Positions 17,545 through 25,742 of a stretch of DNA of 64,000 nucleotides are shown in pieces. The translations under genes were made by a program, and so were the position numbers. The DNA comes from Bradyrhizobium sp. BRP22 (lineage in GTDB: Bacteria; Pseudomonadota; Alphaproteobacteria; Rhizobiales; Xanthobacteraceae): contig NZ_JADYVX010000006.1 in the NCBI RefSeq assembly GCF_020194175.1, positions 248,001 through 312,000 of the forward strand, read 5' to 3'. Position 1 is the first letter of the stretch. Each line of letters begins with the position of its first letter. The notes under the pieces were generated by a model, which saw only the letters and a program-made list of their open reading frames with translations, had not been told where the DNA came from and did not search any database.

Positions 17545-17645
17545 AGAGCTTTTTCGAGCGAAGTGGACACCGGTTCGCGTGAAGAAAACGCGTCAAAGCA
17601 AAATCTCGAGCTTCGGTTCTGATTCAGTCAGAACCGAAGCTCTAG
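17545..17645. repeat. Intergenic repeat, family D, copy 1
   Basis: It is nearly identical to 37435-37540. Shared pieces are TTTTCGAGCGAAGTGGA, ACCGGTTCGCGTGAAGAAAA and a 3' hairpin CTTCGGTTCTGATTCA/TCAGAACCGAAG. It lies between convergent genes, where the hairpin could help end transcription. Confidence 0.8.
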
Positions 17646-17670
17646 CGTCACGCTGCATTTCTTTTCAGGA

Positions 17671-18102
17671 TCAGCCTTCCGCCGCACCCGCGCAGTCCCG
17701 CAGCGCACGCATCACATCTTCGCGAGAAATGATGCCGACGAGCCGTTCGCCCTCGAGCACCGGGATGCTTCGCAGCCGGTGATTGACCATCAATTCGAGT
17801 ACCCGGGTCAACCGCGTCTCCGGTACGACATAGATGAATTCCGTCGTCATCACATCGGCGGTAGCCTTCTGCATCAGATCCTCATAGCGCGGCAGGATGC
17901 GCGCCGGCGTGAACACGAAGCAGGACAACAGATCGAATTTGGAGACCATCCCGACCACCTGCATCCCGTCGACGACGGGATAGGTGTTGAAGTCCTCTTT
18001 CTCGAACCGCTCGCACAGTTCAGCCATCTTCATATCGCGCGACACCGTCTTCGGTGCGTGCGTCATGTAGTCGGCAGCGGTCAGCTCGAGAAATTTGTAC
18101 AA
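17671..18102 (-). CDS. CBS-domain pair protein, likely FixK-controlled
   Basis: A 143-residue protein made almost entirely of two CBS domains: about residues 9-65 (MTHAPKTVSRDMKMAELCER, GMVSKFDLLS) and 82-137 (MTTEFIYVVPETRLTRVLEL, GIISREDVMRAL). It resembles small nucleotide-sensing regulators. The only in-frame start after the upstream stop is a TTG at 18102, giving the N-terminus MYKFLELTAADYMT. A perfect FixK box at 18154-18167 predicts initiation near 18119. It is divergent from fixL. Target protein unknown. Confidence 0.87.
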   Translation of the reverse strand: MYKFLELTAADYMTHAPKTVSRDMKMAELCERFEKEDFNTYPVVDGMQVVGMVSKFDLLSCFVFTPARILPRYEDLMQKATADVMTTEFIYVVPETRLTRVLELMVNHRLRSIPVLEGERLVGIISREDVMRALRDCAGAAEG

Positions 18103-18153
18103 GGGGAATCTCGGTCAGGGTCTTTATTTAAGCCTAATGCCCCGGCTGATATA

Positions 18154-18167
18154 TTGACCAAAGTCAA
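18154..18167 (-). promoter_or_regulatory. FixK-type box between the CBS gene and fixL
   Basis: TTGACCAAAGTCAA is a perfect TTGAC-N4-GTCAA palindrome. Its spacing fits the leftward CBS gene (predicted start near 18119). An effect on fixL, 126 bp the other way, is possible but less likely. Confidence 0.75.
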
Positions 18168-18292
18168 TCATAGGGTCGTGGCGACCACGGACGGAGTGCC
18201 TGCCTCCCCTTGAGCAGGACTGGCCAATCGGACCATAATCTGTCAGATCATTGTCCGAGTCCGCCCTCTGGCGGCAAAGAACCGGAAAGCCT

Positions 18293-19822
18293 GTGACTGG
18301 CCTCGACCCATCCCCCTCCGACGACCGCGCCCCTGATCGGCGCTTTCGGCTCGGTGCCGAGGGAGCCGGTATCGGCGGCTGGGATCTCGATCTCGTGACA
18401 ATGGAGCTCACCTGGTCGAGCACCGCGCGAAGGCTGTTCGGTGTTTCCGATGACACGCCAATCAGCTACGAGCTATTCCTTTCGCTGCTCGAGCCCGCCG
18501 ATCGCGAGCGCACCGAACAGGCAATTTCACGCGCGACCGAGAGCGGCGAGTCCTTCGATCTCGCGTACCGCCTGAGGCGTAGCGATGGCCGCAACCATTG
18601 GGTCCGGCTCCGCGGCAGTCTGACGCGGGACAACAAGTCCCCCCATCTTTCCGGCCTCGTGCTCGATATCGACGAGGAAAAGCAGCATGAGGAGGCCCTG
18701 CGCACGCGCGAAGGGCACCTGCAGTCGATCCTGGAGACCGTCCCCGACGCTATGATCGTCATCGACGGTCGTGGTATCATGCAGTTCTTCTCCACCGCCG
18801 CCGAACGGCAGTTCGGTTATGCCGAGCAAGAAGCCATTGGACGGAACGTCAGCACCCTGATGCCGGAGCCTGATCGTTCCCGCCATGACAACTACATGGC
18901 GCGTTACCTCGCTACCGGCGAACGCCACATCATCGGCATCGGCCGCATCGTGACCGGACAGCGCAAGGACGGCACCACCTTCCCGATGCATCTGTCGATC
19001 GGCGAGATGCAGTCCGGCGGCGTGCCCTATTTCACCGGCTTTGTCCGCGACCTCACCGAGCACCAGCAGACCCAGGCGCGCCTGCAGGAATTGCAGTCGG
19101 AGCTCGTCCACGTCTCGCGCCTCAGCGCGATGGGCGAGATGGCGTCCGCGCTCGCGCATGAGCTCAACCAGCCACTCGCCGCCATCAGCAACTACATGAA
19201 GGGCTCGCGCCGGCTGCTCGCCGCGAGCGACGACCCGAACCGTGCCAAGATCGAGAACGCGATGGACCGCGCCGCCGAACAGGCGATCCGCGCCGGGCAG
19301 ATCATCCGCCGCCTGCGCGACTTCGTTGCCCGCGGCGAGTCGGAAAAACGCGTCGAGCGGCTCTCGAAGATGGTCGAGGAAGCCGGCGCGCTGGGACTCG
19401 CCGGCGCGCGCGAACAGGACGTTCGGATCCGCTTCAATCTCGATCCGCGATATGATTTGGTGCTGGTCGACCGCGTCCAGGTCCAGCAGGTCCTGGTCAA
19501 TCTGTTCCGCAATGCGCTGGAGGCGATGGCGCAATCCCAGCGGCGCGAGCTGATTGCCTCCAACCGGCCGGTTGATGAGGACATGATCGAAGTCTCGGTG
19601 TTCGACACCGGTCATGGATTTCCTGACGACGTGGAGAAAAACCTGTTCCAGACCTTCTTCACAACCAAGGAGACCGGCATGGGCGTCGGGCTGTCGATCA
19701 GCCGCTCGATCATCGAGGCTCATGGCGGGCGGATGTGGGCCGAATCCAATGACGCTGGTGGCGCGACCTTCCGTTTCACGCTGCCAGCGGTACCGAACGA
19801 GAGTTTGACAGATGGCACGTAG
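18293..19822 (+). CDS. fixL: Oxygen-sensing sensor histidine kinase FixL
   Basis: A 509-residue kinase that autophosphorylates when its PAS haem loses oxygen and then activates FixJ. A first PAS-like domain (about 20-130) is followed by the haem PAS domain. That domain has the axial His in [11 protein letters not shown] (H198, equivalent to H200 of B. japonicum) and the arginine in GIGRIVTG (about R218). The H box is [10 protein letters not shown] (H289), and the ATPase domain has [15 protein letters not shown] and [13 protein letters not shown] choose GTG at 18293 over TTG at 18251. It has GGAAAG upstream and gives 34 residues up to GWDLDL, as I recall for B. japonicum FixL. It overlaps fixJ by 11 bp. 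Confidence 0.96.
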   Translation: MTGLDPSPSDDRAPDRRFRLGAEGAGIGGWDLDLVTMELTWSSTARRLFGVSDDTPISYELFLSLLEPADRERTEQAISRATESGESFDLAYRLRRSDGRNHWVRLRGSLTRDNKSPHLSGLVLDIDEEKQHEEALRTREGHLQSILETVPDAMIVIDGRGIMQFFSTAAERQFGYAEQEAIGRNVSTLMPEPDRSRHDNYMARYLATGERHIIGIGRIVTGQRKDGTTFPMHLSIGEMQSGGVPYFTGFVRDLTEHQQTQARLQELQSELVHVSRLSAMGEMASALAHELNQPLAAISNYMKGSRRLLAASDDPNRAKIENAMDRAAEQAIRAGQIIRRLRDFVARGESEKRVERLSKMVEEAGALGLAGAREQDVRIRFNLDPRYDLVLVDRVQVQQVLVNLFRNALEAMAQSQRRELIASNRPVDEDMIEVSVFDTGHGFPDDVEKNLFQTFFTTKETGMGVGLSISRSIIEAHGGRMWAESNDAGGATFRFTLPAVPNESLTDGT

Positions 19823-20429
19823 GGGAAACGTCTACGTCATCGACGATGACGACGCGATGCGGGATTCGCTGCAATTCCTGCTCGATTCCGCCGACTTCGA
19901 GGTCCACCTGTTCGACTCGGCGCAAGCGTTCCTGGACACGCTCGGTGCCGTCGAGTTCGGCTGCGTGGTGTCGGATATCCGCATGCCCGGGATCGACGGC
20001 ATCGAACTCTTGAAGCGCATCAAGGAGAGCCGCGTGAGCTTTCCGGTCATCATCATGACGGGCCATGGCGATGTCCCTCTCGCCGTCGAAGCCATGAAGC
20101 TCGGCGCGGTCGACTTCATGGAAAAGCCGTTCGAGGATGACCGGCTGATCGCGATGATCGACGTCGCGCTTCGCCAGGCCGAAGCCGGCGCCCGCGACGA
20201 AGCCGCGACCCAGGACGTCGCCGCCCGCATCGCCTCACTGAGCCCGCGCGAGCGGCAGGTCATGGACGGGCTGGTGGCCGGGCTTTCCAACAAGATGATC
20301 GCCCGCGACTACAATATCAGCCCCCGGACCATCGAGGTCTACCGGGCCAACGTGATGACGAAGATGCAGGCGAGCAGCCTTTCGGAACTGGTCCGCCTCG
20401 CCATGCGGGCCGGGGCGCTCAAGGATTGA
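19812..20429 (+). CDS. fixJ: Response regulator FixJ
   Basis: A 205-residue NarL/FixJ-type regulator. The receiver domain (about 1-120) has the acidic pocket DDDD (11-14), the phosphoacceptor in VVSDIRMPG (D55), the Thr in IIMTGHGD and the Lys in EKPFED. The C-terminal LuxR-type HTH has [19 protein letters not shown] and [17 protein letters not shown]. Phosphorylated FixJ activates fixK. The start lies within the end of fixL, consistent with translational coupling. Confidence 0.97.
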   Translation: MARRGNVYVIDDDDAMRDSLQFLLDSADFEVHLFDSAQAFLDTLGAVEFGCVVSDIRMPGIDGIELLKRIKESRVSFPVIIMTGHGDVPLAVEAMKLGAVDFMEKPFEDDRLIAMIDVALRQAEAGARDEAATQDVAARIASLSPRERQVMDGLVAGLSNKMIARDYNISPRTIEVYRANVMTKMQASSLSELVRLAMRAGALKD

Positions 20430-20439
20430 GCTGAATCAA
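20426..20439 (+). promoter_or_regulatory. FixK-type box before the single-domain receiver gene
   Basis: TTGAGCTGAATCAA fits TTG[A/C]-N6-[T/G]CAA and overlaps the fixJ stop codon. It predicts initiation near 20474, 43 bases before the ATG at 20517. Confidence 0.65.
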
Positions 20440-20516
20440 GCCAGCCAGCATCGACAGACTTATAAATATCTGTTGATGGACCGGATAGCCGGCCCCGAAG
20501 CCGGATAAGAGTCACG

Positions 20517-20918
20517 ATGCCCACACCCACCAGAACTCCTCTTGTCTACGTCGTGGACGACGATTCCGACGTGCTCGGCTCGCTGCGTTTCCTGTTGGAA
20601 ACCGACGGCTTCTACGTCCGCACCTTCCGCAGCGCCGAAGCGCTGCTGAACGCCATGACCATGGGCGGCGCCGACTGCTTCGTGATCGACTACAAGATGC
20701 CGAACATGAGCGGCATCGACCTTGCCGGGATCCTGCGCCAGCGCGACGTCGACACGCCGATCATTCTGATCACCGGCTATCCCGACGCGACCATTCCGGC
20801 CAAGGCGGCCGCCGCCGGCATCCGCCATGTGCTGCACAAGCCGCATGTCGAGGACAGCCTGTCCAGCCGCATCTGGGACGTGATCAAGACGGACCGGTCG
20901 TCCCCGCACGCCCCGTAG
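20517..20918 (+). CDS. Single-domain FixJ-like response regulator (receiver only)
   Basis: A 133-residue stand-alone receiver domain with no output domain. The acidic pair DDD (14-16), phosphoacceptor Asp in FVIDYKMPN (D58), Thr in LITGYPD and Lys in LHKPHVED are all present. It lies between fixJ and fixK, the position of the receiver gene (bll2758) in B. japonicum. Such proteins may be alternative phosphate acceptors of FixL or of another kinase; the partner is not shown by sequence. The stop codon falls in the left arm of the inverted repeat at 20913-21003. Confidence 0.9.
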   Translation: MPTPTRTPLVYVVDDDSDVLGSLRFLLETDGFYVRTFRSAEALLNAMTMGGADCFVIDYKMPNMSGIDLAGILRQRDVDTPIILITGYPDATIPAKAAAAGIRHVLHKPHVEDSLSSRIWDVIKTDRSSPHAP

Positions 20919-21003
20919 CCCGCGTGGAGCGCAGCGCAACCCGGGACATTGCATCCCCGTCGATCAGCGGCCCCGGGTTACGCTTCGCTCCACCCGGGCT
21001 ACG
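20913..21003. repeat. Intergenic inverted repeat with 33-base arms
   Basis: The left arm (20913-20945, CCGTAGCCCGCGTGGAGCGC and onward) and right arm (20971-21003, ending CCACCCGGGCTACGG) are inverted copies with about three mismatches. The left arm supplies the stop codon of the receiver gene. It separates that gene from the fixK promoter. Confidence 0.85.
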
Positions 21004-21023
21004 GACGCGCGACCGCGACCTCC

Positions 21024-21042
21024 GTAATTCTACTTAGGGGCC
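21024..21042 (-). promoter_or_regulatory. Candidate FixJ-binding site before fixK
   Basis: The segment GTAATTCTACTTAGGGG, read on the minus strand, contains CTAAGTAG. This is similar to the GTA(A/C)GTAG core described for FixJ in Sinorhizobium. It lies about 85-100 bp upstream of the fixK ATG. The match is short, so the call is tentative. Confidence 0.3.
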
Positions 21043-21122
21043 CGCCCTTAAGGCATGGAGCGAAATTTTCGCGTTCGGTTGTTCCGCGTACCAAGAGCCA
21101 TCCGCTGCATAGGAGATGGCTC

Positions 21123-21815
21123 ATGCTCACCCAGTCGCCCGCCGCCGCTTCCCTCAACATCAACCGGTCCATGCCGGGCGGCCTTGCGCCTTCCGAGCCA
21201 TTTTGCGGCCTTGCCGGACATGCCGGCCTGATCGCGACCGAATTCACCTATCGGAAAGACGAAGAGATCTACGGCGAGGACGAGCCGGCCGAATACGTCT
21301 ACCAGGTGATCCGCGGCGCGGTCCGCACCTACAAGCTGCTCGCCGACGGACGGCGCCAGATCGGCGCATTCCACCTGCCCGGCGATGTCTTCGGGCTCGA
21401 GTCCGGCGCCAAGCACCGGCTGGCCGCGGAAGCCATCATCGACACCACCGTGCGCCTGGTGAAGCGCCGCAGCCTGGAACAGGCCGCCGGCACCGACGTC
21501 CAGGTCGCCCACAGGCTCTGGACCATGACGGCCAGCGATCTCAAGCACGCCGAAGAGCACATGCTGCTGCTCGGGCGCAAGAGCGCCATGGAGCGGGTCG
21601 CGAATTTCCTCCTGGAGATGGATCGCCGCCTTGCGGTCGCCGGCATGATGGCGCTGCCGATGTGCCGCCGCGATATCGGCGACTATCTCGGACTGACGCT
21701 GGAAACGGTGTCCCGCGCGCTGTCGCAACTGAACGAGGAAGGCGTGCTCGGCTTCTCCGGCGCCCGCCAGATCGTGCTGCGCAACCGCCAGCGCCTGCGC
21801 AACATGGATGTTTGA
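21123..21815 (+). CDS. fixK: Crp/Fnr-type transcriptional activator FixK (FixK2-like)
   Basis: A 230-residue regulator that binds TTG[A/C]-N6-[T/G]CAA and activates microaerobic genes. It lacks the N-terminal cysteine cluster of FNR, having one Cys at residue 28. It retains C181 in LPMCRRDIGDYLG, equivalent to the redox-sensitive C183 of B. japonicum FixK2. The recognition helix LTLETVSRAL has L193, E194 and R198 at the base-contact positions. AGGAGAT precedes the ATG; a longer in-frame start at 20949 would run through the inverted repeat and promoter. Likely controlled by FixJ. It is the probable activator of the nine boxes in this window. Confidence 0.94.
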   Translation: MLTQSPAAASLNINRSMPGGLAPSEPFCGLAGHAGLIATEFTYRKDEEIYGEDEPAEYVYQVIRGAVRTYKLLADGRRQIGAFHLPGDVFGLESGAKHRLAAEAIIDTTVRLVKRRSLEQAAGTDVQVAHRLWTMTASDLKHAEEHMLLLGRKSAMERVANFLLEMDRRLAVAGMMALPMCRRDIGDYLGLTLETVSRALSQLNEEGVLGFSGARQIVLRNRQRLRNMDV

Positions 21816-21831
21816 CTTGGCGCTGTTGCGC

Positions 21832-21952
21832 TCGCTCTCCCGCTTGCGGGAGAGGGCTGGGGTGAGGGTGTCACCACGATGGGACTATTCGTGGGGAGAG
21901 AGCCCTCACCCGGCGCTACGCGCCGACCTCTCCCGCAGGCGGGAGAGGTGAA
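21832..21952. repeat. Intergenic inverted repeat, family A, copy 3
   Basis: The copy opens with the perfect hairpin CTCTCCCGCTTGCGGGAGAG and closes with CCTCTCCCGCAGGCGGGAGAGG. Between are GGGTGAGGGTGTCA and CCCTCACCCGGCGCTACGCGCC. It lies between the convergent fixK and P450 genes. Confidence 0.85.
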
Positions 21953-21959
21953 CGAGCAG

Positions 21960-23180
21960 CTAGCCTGCCTCACCGAACAAGAACGGCAGCGCGCGCGGGC
22001 CGCGGACAGTGCCTTCCGACCACGTCACCTTGCCGGCCGGATCGAGACGGAAATCCGGAATCCGCTTCAGCCATTCCTCGATCGCAACCGTCATCTCCAT
22101 GCGCGCCAGATTCGAGCCGACGCAGCGATGGATGCCGAGCCCGAAGGCGGCGTGGCGATTCTCCTTGCGGTCGATCACCACCTTGTCGGCGTCGGGGAAC
22201 ACCGCGGGATCACGGTTGGCCGCGGGGAACGACAACAGCACCATGTTGCCTGTCTTGACCGGGCAGCCGCTGACTTTGGTGTCCTTCACCACCTCGCGCG
22301 CCATCGTGACAGGCGAATAGGCGCGCAGGAATTCCTCGATCGCGGTCGGCATCAATTCCGGCTCGGCGACCAGCCGCTTGCGATCCGCGGGCGTTTTCGC
22401 AAGATGCCAGAGCGAGGAGCCGATCGCGCTCCAGGTGGTGTCGATGCCGGCGATCAGGAGCAGCCGCAGCGAGCCCAGCACGTGGGCGTCCGACAGCGGC
22501 TTGCCATCCTTGTCCTTCGCATTCATCAGCGTGGTGATCAGGTCGTCGGTCGGCTTGTTCTTTCGCTCGTTGATATGGCCGATGAAATAGGCGCTCATCT
22601 CCTGGATCGCGCGCATCAAAGTGTCGTTGTCCTTGATGCCAAGCTCGAGGATCTCGTGAATCCACTTGATAAAGAGATCGCTGTCTTTTTCGGGGATGCC
22701 GAGCATGTGGGCGATGGCGCGCACGGGAACGTGCTTGGTGTAGCACGCGGCGGCATCGCATTTTCCATCGTCGATGAATTCGTCGATCAGTTCGTTGCAG
22801 ATCGCCCGGACCCGCGGCTCCAGCTTGTTCATCGCGTCCGGCGTGAACGGCGGCAGCAGCAACTGCTTGGCCGGCTTGTGCTCGGGCGGATCGGAGGTGA
22901 TCGGCGGCGCCGGCTGTGTGATCTCCGGCCGCACGTCGCGCACGATGATGCGACGCGACGAGAAATGCTCGGTGTCATAGGCGACCTGCTTCACCGCCTC
23001 ATAGGTGGTCGGCATGTAGCAGCCGAGGAAACGTTCGGTGTGGACCACGGGCGACGCGGCGCGCAACTGCTCCCAGATCGGAAACGGATTCTCGGTCCAG
23101 ACCGGATCGGTATGGTCGAAGTCATTGATCCAGTCGGTCACCGGCGGATGTTCAGGCATCACGCTGACGGAATCGGACAT
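21960..23180 (-). CDS. Cytochrome P450
   Basis: A 406-residue soluble class I P450. The I-helix oxygen-binding motif is AGIDTTWS, the ExxR pair is in EEFLRAYSPV, and the haem-thiolate loop is FGLGIHRCVGSNLARME. A segment SDPPEHKPAKQLLLPPFTP matches the bacterial CYP family that hydroxylates small hydrophobic acids or terpenoids. The substrate is not predictable. ATG at 23180 is chosen (GGAAGG upstream) over a TTG two codons earlier. It is followed upstream on the same strand by a ferredoxin gene, its likely electron donor, and faces a divergent TetR gene. No ferredoxin reductase is present nearby. Confidence 0.94.
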   Translation of the reverse strand: MSDSVSVMPEHPPVTDWINDFDHTDPVWTENPFPIWEQLRAASPVVHTERFLGCYMPTTYEAVKQVAYDTEHFSSRRIIVRDVRPEITQPAPPITSDPPEHKPAKQLLLPPFTPDAMNKLEPRVRAICNELIDEFIDDGKCDAAACYTKHVPVRAIAHMLGIPEKDSDLFIKWIHEILELGIKDNDTLMRAIQEMSAYFIGHINERKNKPTDDLITTLMNAKDKDGKPLSDAHVLGSLRLLLIAGIDTTWSAIGSSLWHLAKTPADRKRLVAEPELMPTAIEEFLRAYSPVTMAREVVKDTKVSGCPVKTGNMVLLSFPAANRDPAVFPDADKVVIDRKENRHAAFGLGIHRCVGSNLARMEMTVAIEEWLKRIPDFRLDPAGKVTWSEGTVRGPRALPFLFGEAG

Positions 23181-23245
23181 CGGCAATTTCCTTCCGCTGT
23201 GTTCAGGTCAAGTGCGGATGAAGGCGACAGGTCGAGCCGCGCGCC

Positions 23246-23455
23246 TCACTCCTCGCTGACTTCAATCGCGAATTCCGGGCAGTTGGTCTGGGCGAGGTAG
23301 GCCTTGTCCTCGAGGCCATCAGGCACGTGGCCGTCGCCGTGCTCATGCGCATTGCCGTATTCGTCGAGATCGAACAATTCAGGCGCGAGCGCCTTGCAGC
23401 GCGCGTGTCCCTGACACTTGTCCTGGTCGACGTGGATCTTCAGCTTTCCGGACAT
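23246..23455 (-). CDS. Small [3Fe-4S]-type ferredoxin
   Basis: A 69-residue ferredoxin. Cysteines occur as CQGHARC, with a further Cys-Pro in NCPEFAI near the C-terminus, the pattern of P450-linked [3Fe-4S] ferredoxins. Acidic composition (DLDEYGNAHEHGDGH) is typical. The ATG at 23455 has AAGGAAG upstream; a longer in-frame start gives an unlikely arginine-rich extension. It lies 65 bp upstream of the P450 gene on the same strand and probably reduces that enzyme. Confidence 0.92.
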   Translation of the reverse strand: MSGKLKIHVDQDKCQGHARCKALAPELFDLDEYGNAHEHGDGHVPDGLEDKAYLAQTNCPEFAIEVSEE

Positions 23456-23608
23456 GCGGACGCTTCCTTGTAACCTGCGCAATCTGATGCGCGGCGTTCC
23501 TCGGCTTCTCGGCGGACGGGCTTGCTTCGGCCGCATCTCACATTAGAGCCATTACATTCGCGACCCGGTTGTGCTGTCAAGTTAAAAGTTATAGCCTATC
23601 ACATTACG

Positions 23609-24244
23609 ATGGGAACACGCCTCGCCCGCAAGCCGCAAAACGCTTATCACCATGGCGACCTCCGCGACGCCCTGGTGCACGCCGCACTGCGGGAAGCGGA
23701 ACTCGGCGGCCCCGAAGCCATCAGCATCAGCGCGCTCGCCAAGAAACTCCGCGTCTCGCAGCCTGCGCCCTACCGCCATTTCGCCGACCGCGAGGCGCTG
23801 TTGTCAGCGGTCGCAGCGGAGGCATTTCGCCAGTTCAACGCAACCCTTCGCGATGCGATCAACGGACCGTCGAAGCGGACCAAGCTCTCGCGCTTCGCGC
23901 AGGCTGCTCTCGCCTTCGGCCTGCGCCGCCACGGCATCTACCGCCTGATGTTCGCCTCGCGAGTGATGGCCTGCTCGCCCAAGGACAGCGAGCTGCACAG
24001 CGCCGCGATGGAGACGTTCGCCCTGCTGCTGGAGGCGCTGGAGTCGCCCGCCGTGGGTCTGTTGCGCGAGCACCACGCGCTGCAGATCTGGGCCGCGTTG
24101 CACGGCGTCGTGATGCTCGCCGAGCAGGGCCTGCTCACCGGCCAGCTCGCCGAAACCACGCGCGAAGAGCTGCTCGACGACCTCGTCGCGCAGATCAAGC
24201 TAAGCCTCTCACTCGCGATCAAGGCGGCAGAGAAAGGCCGCTGA
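23609..24244 (+). CDS. TetR family transcriptional regulator
   Basis: A 211-residue repressor-type protein. The N-terminal helix-turn-helix is clear (AISISALAKKLRVSQPAPYRHFADREALLSAVA, about residues 30-63). The C-terminal domain fits the TetR_C_33/WHG group (RLMFASRV, LEALESPAVG, LQIWAALHGVVMLAEQG). The ATG at 23609 begins MGTRLARKPQNAYHHGDLR. It is divergent from the ferredoxin-P450 pair with 153 bp between and probably controls them, which is inference from position. Ligand unknown. Confidence 0.9.
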   Translation: MGTRLARKPQNAYHHGDLRDALVHAALREAELGGPEAISISALAKKLRVSQPAPYRHFADREALLSAVAAEAFRQFNATLRDAINGPSKRTKLSRFAQAALAFGLRRHGIYRLMFASRVMACSPKDSELHSAAMETFALLLEALESPAVGLLREHHALQIWAALHGVVMLAEQGLLTGQLAETTREELLDDLVAQIKLSLSLAIKAAEKGR

Positions 24245-24264
24245 TCTGCAGCAAACTCTTCCCA

Positions 24265-24342
24265 CGTCATTGCGAGCGAAGCGAAGCAATCCACGTCGCC
24301 GCTTGCGGCGCTATGGATTGCTTCGCTTCGCTCGCAATGACG
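24265..24342. repeat. Intergenic inverted repeat, family B, copy 1
   Basis: The left arm CGTCATTGCGAGCGAAGCG continues to AAGCAATCCA. The right arm is its near-perfect inverse (GGATTGCTTCGCTTCGCTCG, then CAATGACG), with a small GCCGCTTGCGGCG hairpin at the centre. A second copy is at 41192-41265. Confidence 0.9.
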
Positions 24343-24372
24343 AAACGAGAGGGCCGCGCACTCATCTCTATC

Positions 24373-24473
24373 CCCTCACCCTGAGGAGGTCGCGAAGCGA
24401 CCGTCTCGAAGGGCGAGGCCACCAGCGGGGCCTCATGGTTCGAGACGCGCTACGCGCTCCTCACCATGAGGGT
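24373..24473. repeat. Intergenic repeat, family C, copy 1
   Basis: It contains CCTCACCCTGAGGAGG, GGGGCCTCATGGTTCGAGAC and CTCCTCACCATGAGGG, with internal inverted pairs (GTCGCGAAGCGAC, GCGCTACGCGC). A second copy lies at 37325-37430. Confidence 0.85.
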
Positions 24474-24490
24474 CGGACGGCGTCGCCTGC

Positions 24491-25516
24491 TCACCTCGCC
24501 GCTTCAAACCCGGCGAGCGCCGCGGTCAGATTGGCGCCGAGGATATCGGAAAGATAACCGCCCTCCTGCACGAACACCGTCGGCAGGCCGATGCGCGCTA
24601 TCGCGGCGCCGATGCGGCGGAAGCCTTCGGTGGTGACGGCGAGGCCCGCCAGCGGATCGTGCTCGGAGGCGTCGAGGCCGAGCGCGACGACGAGTGCGCC
24701 GGGCGCGAGGGCTTCGATCGTCTTCCGCGCGCTCGCAAGCGCTGCGAGATAGCCTTCATCGCCGGTGCCGATCGGCAGCGGGATGTTGAGATTGGCACCG
24801 AACCCCGGACCAGCGCCGCGCTCATGGGCGTAGCCCCAGACGAACGGATAGAAGGAGGCCGGATCCGCATGGATCGAGACCGTCAGCACATCAGGCTGTT
24901 CGTAGAAGATGCCCTGCGTGCCATTGCCATGATGGACATCGACGTCGAGGATCGCGACGCGCTCATGAGCCAGCCGCAGATGCGCGGCCGCAACCGCGCT
25001 GTTGTTGAGGAAGCAGAAGCCGCCGGCGATATCGCGGTAGGCATGATGACCGGGCGGGCGGCACAGCGCGTAGACCGCGTCCTCGCCATCCATCACCATC
25101 TGCGCCGCGGTCGCCGCGACATCGGTCGCGGCACAGGCAGCAGCCCAGGTGCCCGGCCCTATCGGCGCGGCGGTGTCGGCCGTGTGCCAGCCGAGCCGGC
25201 CGATGATATGGCTCGGATAGGTTGCGGCATTTCGTACCGGATGGATATTGCCGATCATCTCGGGTCCCGCATCGCCAAGCGCCGACCAGGCGTCCCAGGC
25301 TTCCGAGAGAAAGCTCAGATATTCGGCGCTGTGCACCCGCGCCCGCGGCCCCTGCCCGAACACGGTCGGCTCGACCAACTGGTGCTTGCCCGCCTTCAGT
25401 CCCGCCAGCAGGCGGTCGGCGCGTTCGGGTTGCTCGGTGGTGCGCTTGACGACGCCGCGAACCAGGAAGAATTGCGGATCATGGCTGCGATGCAGTTCGG
25501 TATAGACGGCCTTCAC
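24491..25516 (-). CDS. Acetylpolyamine amidohydrolase-like histone deacetylase family protein
   Basis: A 341-residue zinc deacetylase of the HDAC class II/AcuC-AphA fold, the same length as Mycoplana acetylpolyamine amidohydrolase. The catalytic His-His is in RPPGHHAYRD, zinc ligands Asp and His in ILDVDVHHGNGTQ, a second zinc Asp in GLDASEHDPLAG, and the active-site Tyr region is QEGGYL. The N-terminal segment HDPQFFLVRGV is characteristic of the polyamine-deacetylating branch. I start at GTG 25516, with GGGAGCC upstream. It may release polyamines from acetylated forms for use as carbon or nitrogen. The following ABC genes run divergently. Confidence 0.88.
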   Translation of the reverse strand: MKAVYTELHRSHDPQFFLVRGVVKRTTEQPERADRLLAGLKAGKHQLVEPTVFGQGPRARVHSAEYLSFLSEAWDAWSALGDAGPEMIGNIHPVRNAATYPSHIIGRLGWHTADTAAPIGPGTWAAACAATDVAATAAQMVMDGEDAVYALCRPPGHHAYRDIAGGFCFLNNSAVAAAHLRLAHERVAILDVDVHHGNGTQGIFYEQPDVLTVSIHADPASFYPFVWGYAHERGAGPGFGANLNIPLPIGTGDEGYLAALASARKTIEALAPGALVVALGLDASEHDPLAGLAVTTEGFRRIGAAIARIGLPTVFVQEGGYLSDILGANLTAALAGFEAAR

Positions 25517-25742
25517 AACGAGGCTCCCATCATTGGCGGTCGGAACATCCCTTGCATAGAACCGCCGGAATCGCAAAGCGCCCCGGTTGCGAAAAGGATG
25601 CACTCGCTCCTGTTCATTCCTTAAGCGCCGATTGCCGAGAGTTTAACCTTGCCCCTCCAGGTCAGACCCGTTGAATGAACAGCGATGACCGCCTCCCGGG
25701 CACTCGGCTGTGTCATCTCCCGAACGAGCTGAAAAGGTTCCG

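Noticed and set aside
18251..18292. TTG start of fixL 14 codons upstream
   Set aside because: GTG at 18293 has a ribosome site and gives the N-terminal length I recall for B. japonicum FixL.
20949..21122. Upstream in-frame extension of fixK
   Set aside because: It starts within the inverted repeat and would include the fixK promoter; ATG 21123 has a strong ribosome site and gives the usual FixK2 length.
23522..23608. Upstream in-frame extension of the TetR gene
   Set aside because: It would run through the divergent promoter region and adds a non-conserved N-terminus; ATG 23609 gives the normal TetR start.
24245..24490. Regular repeats that might suggest a CRISPR array
   Set aside because: They are two different inverted-repeat elements, not direct repeats of equal size with unique spacers; no cas genes are present.
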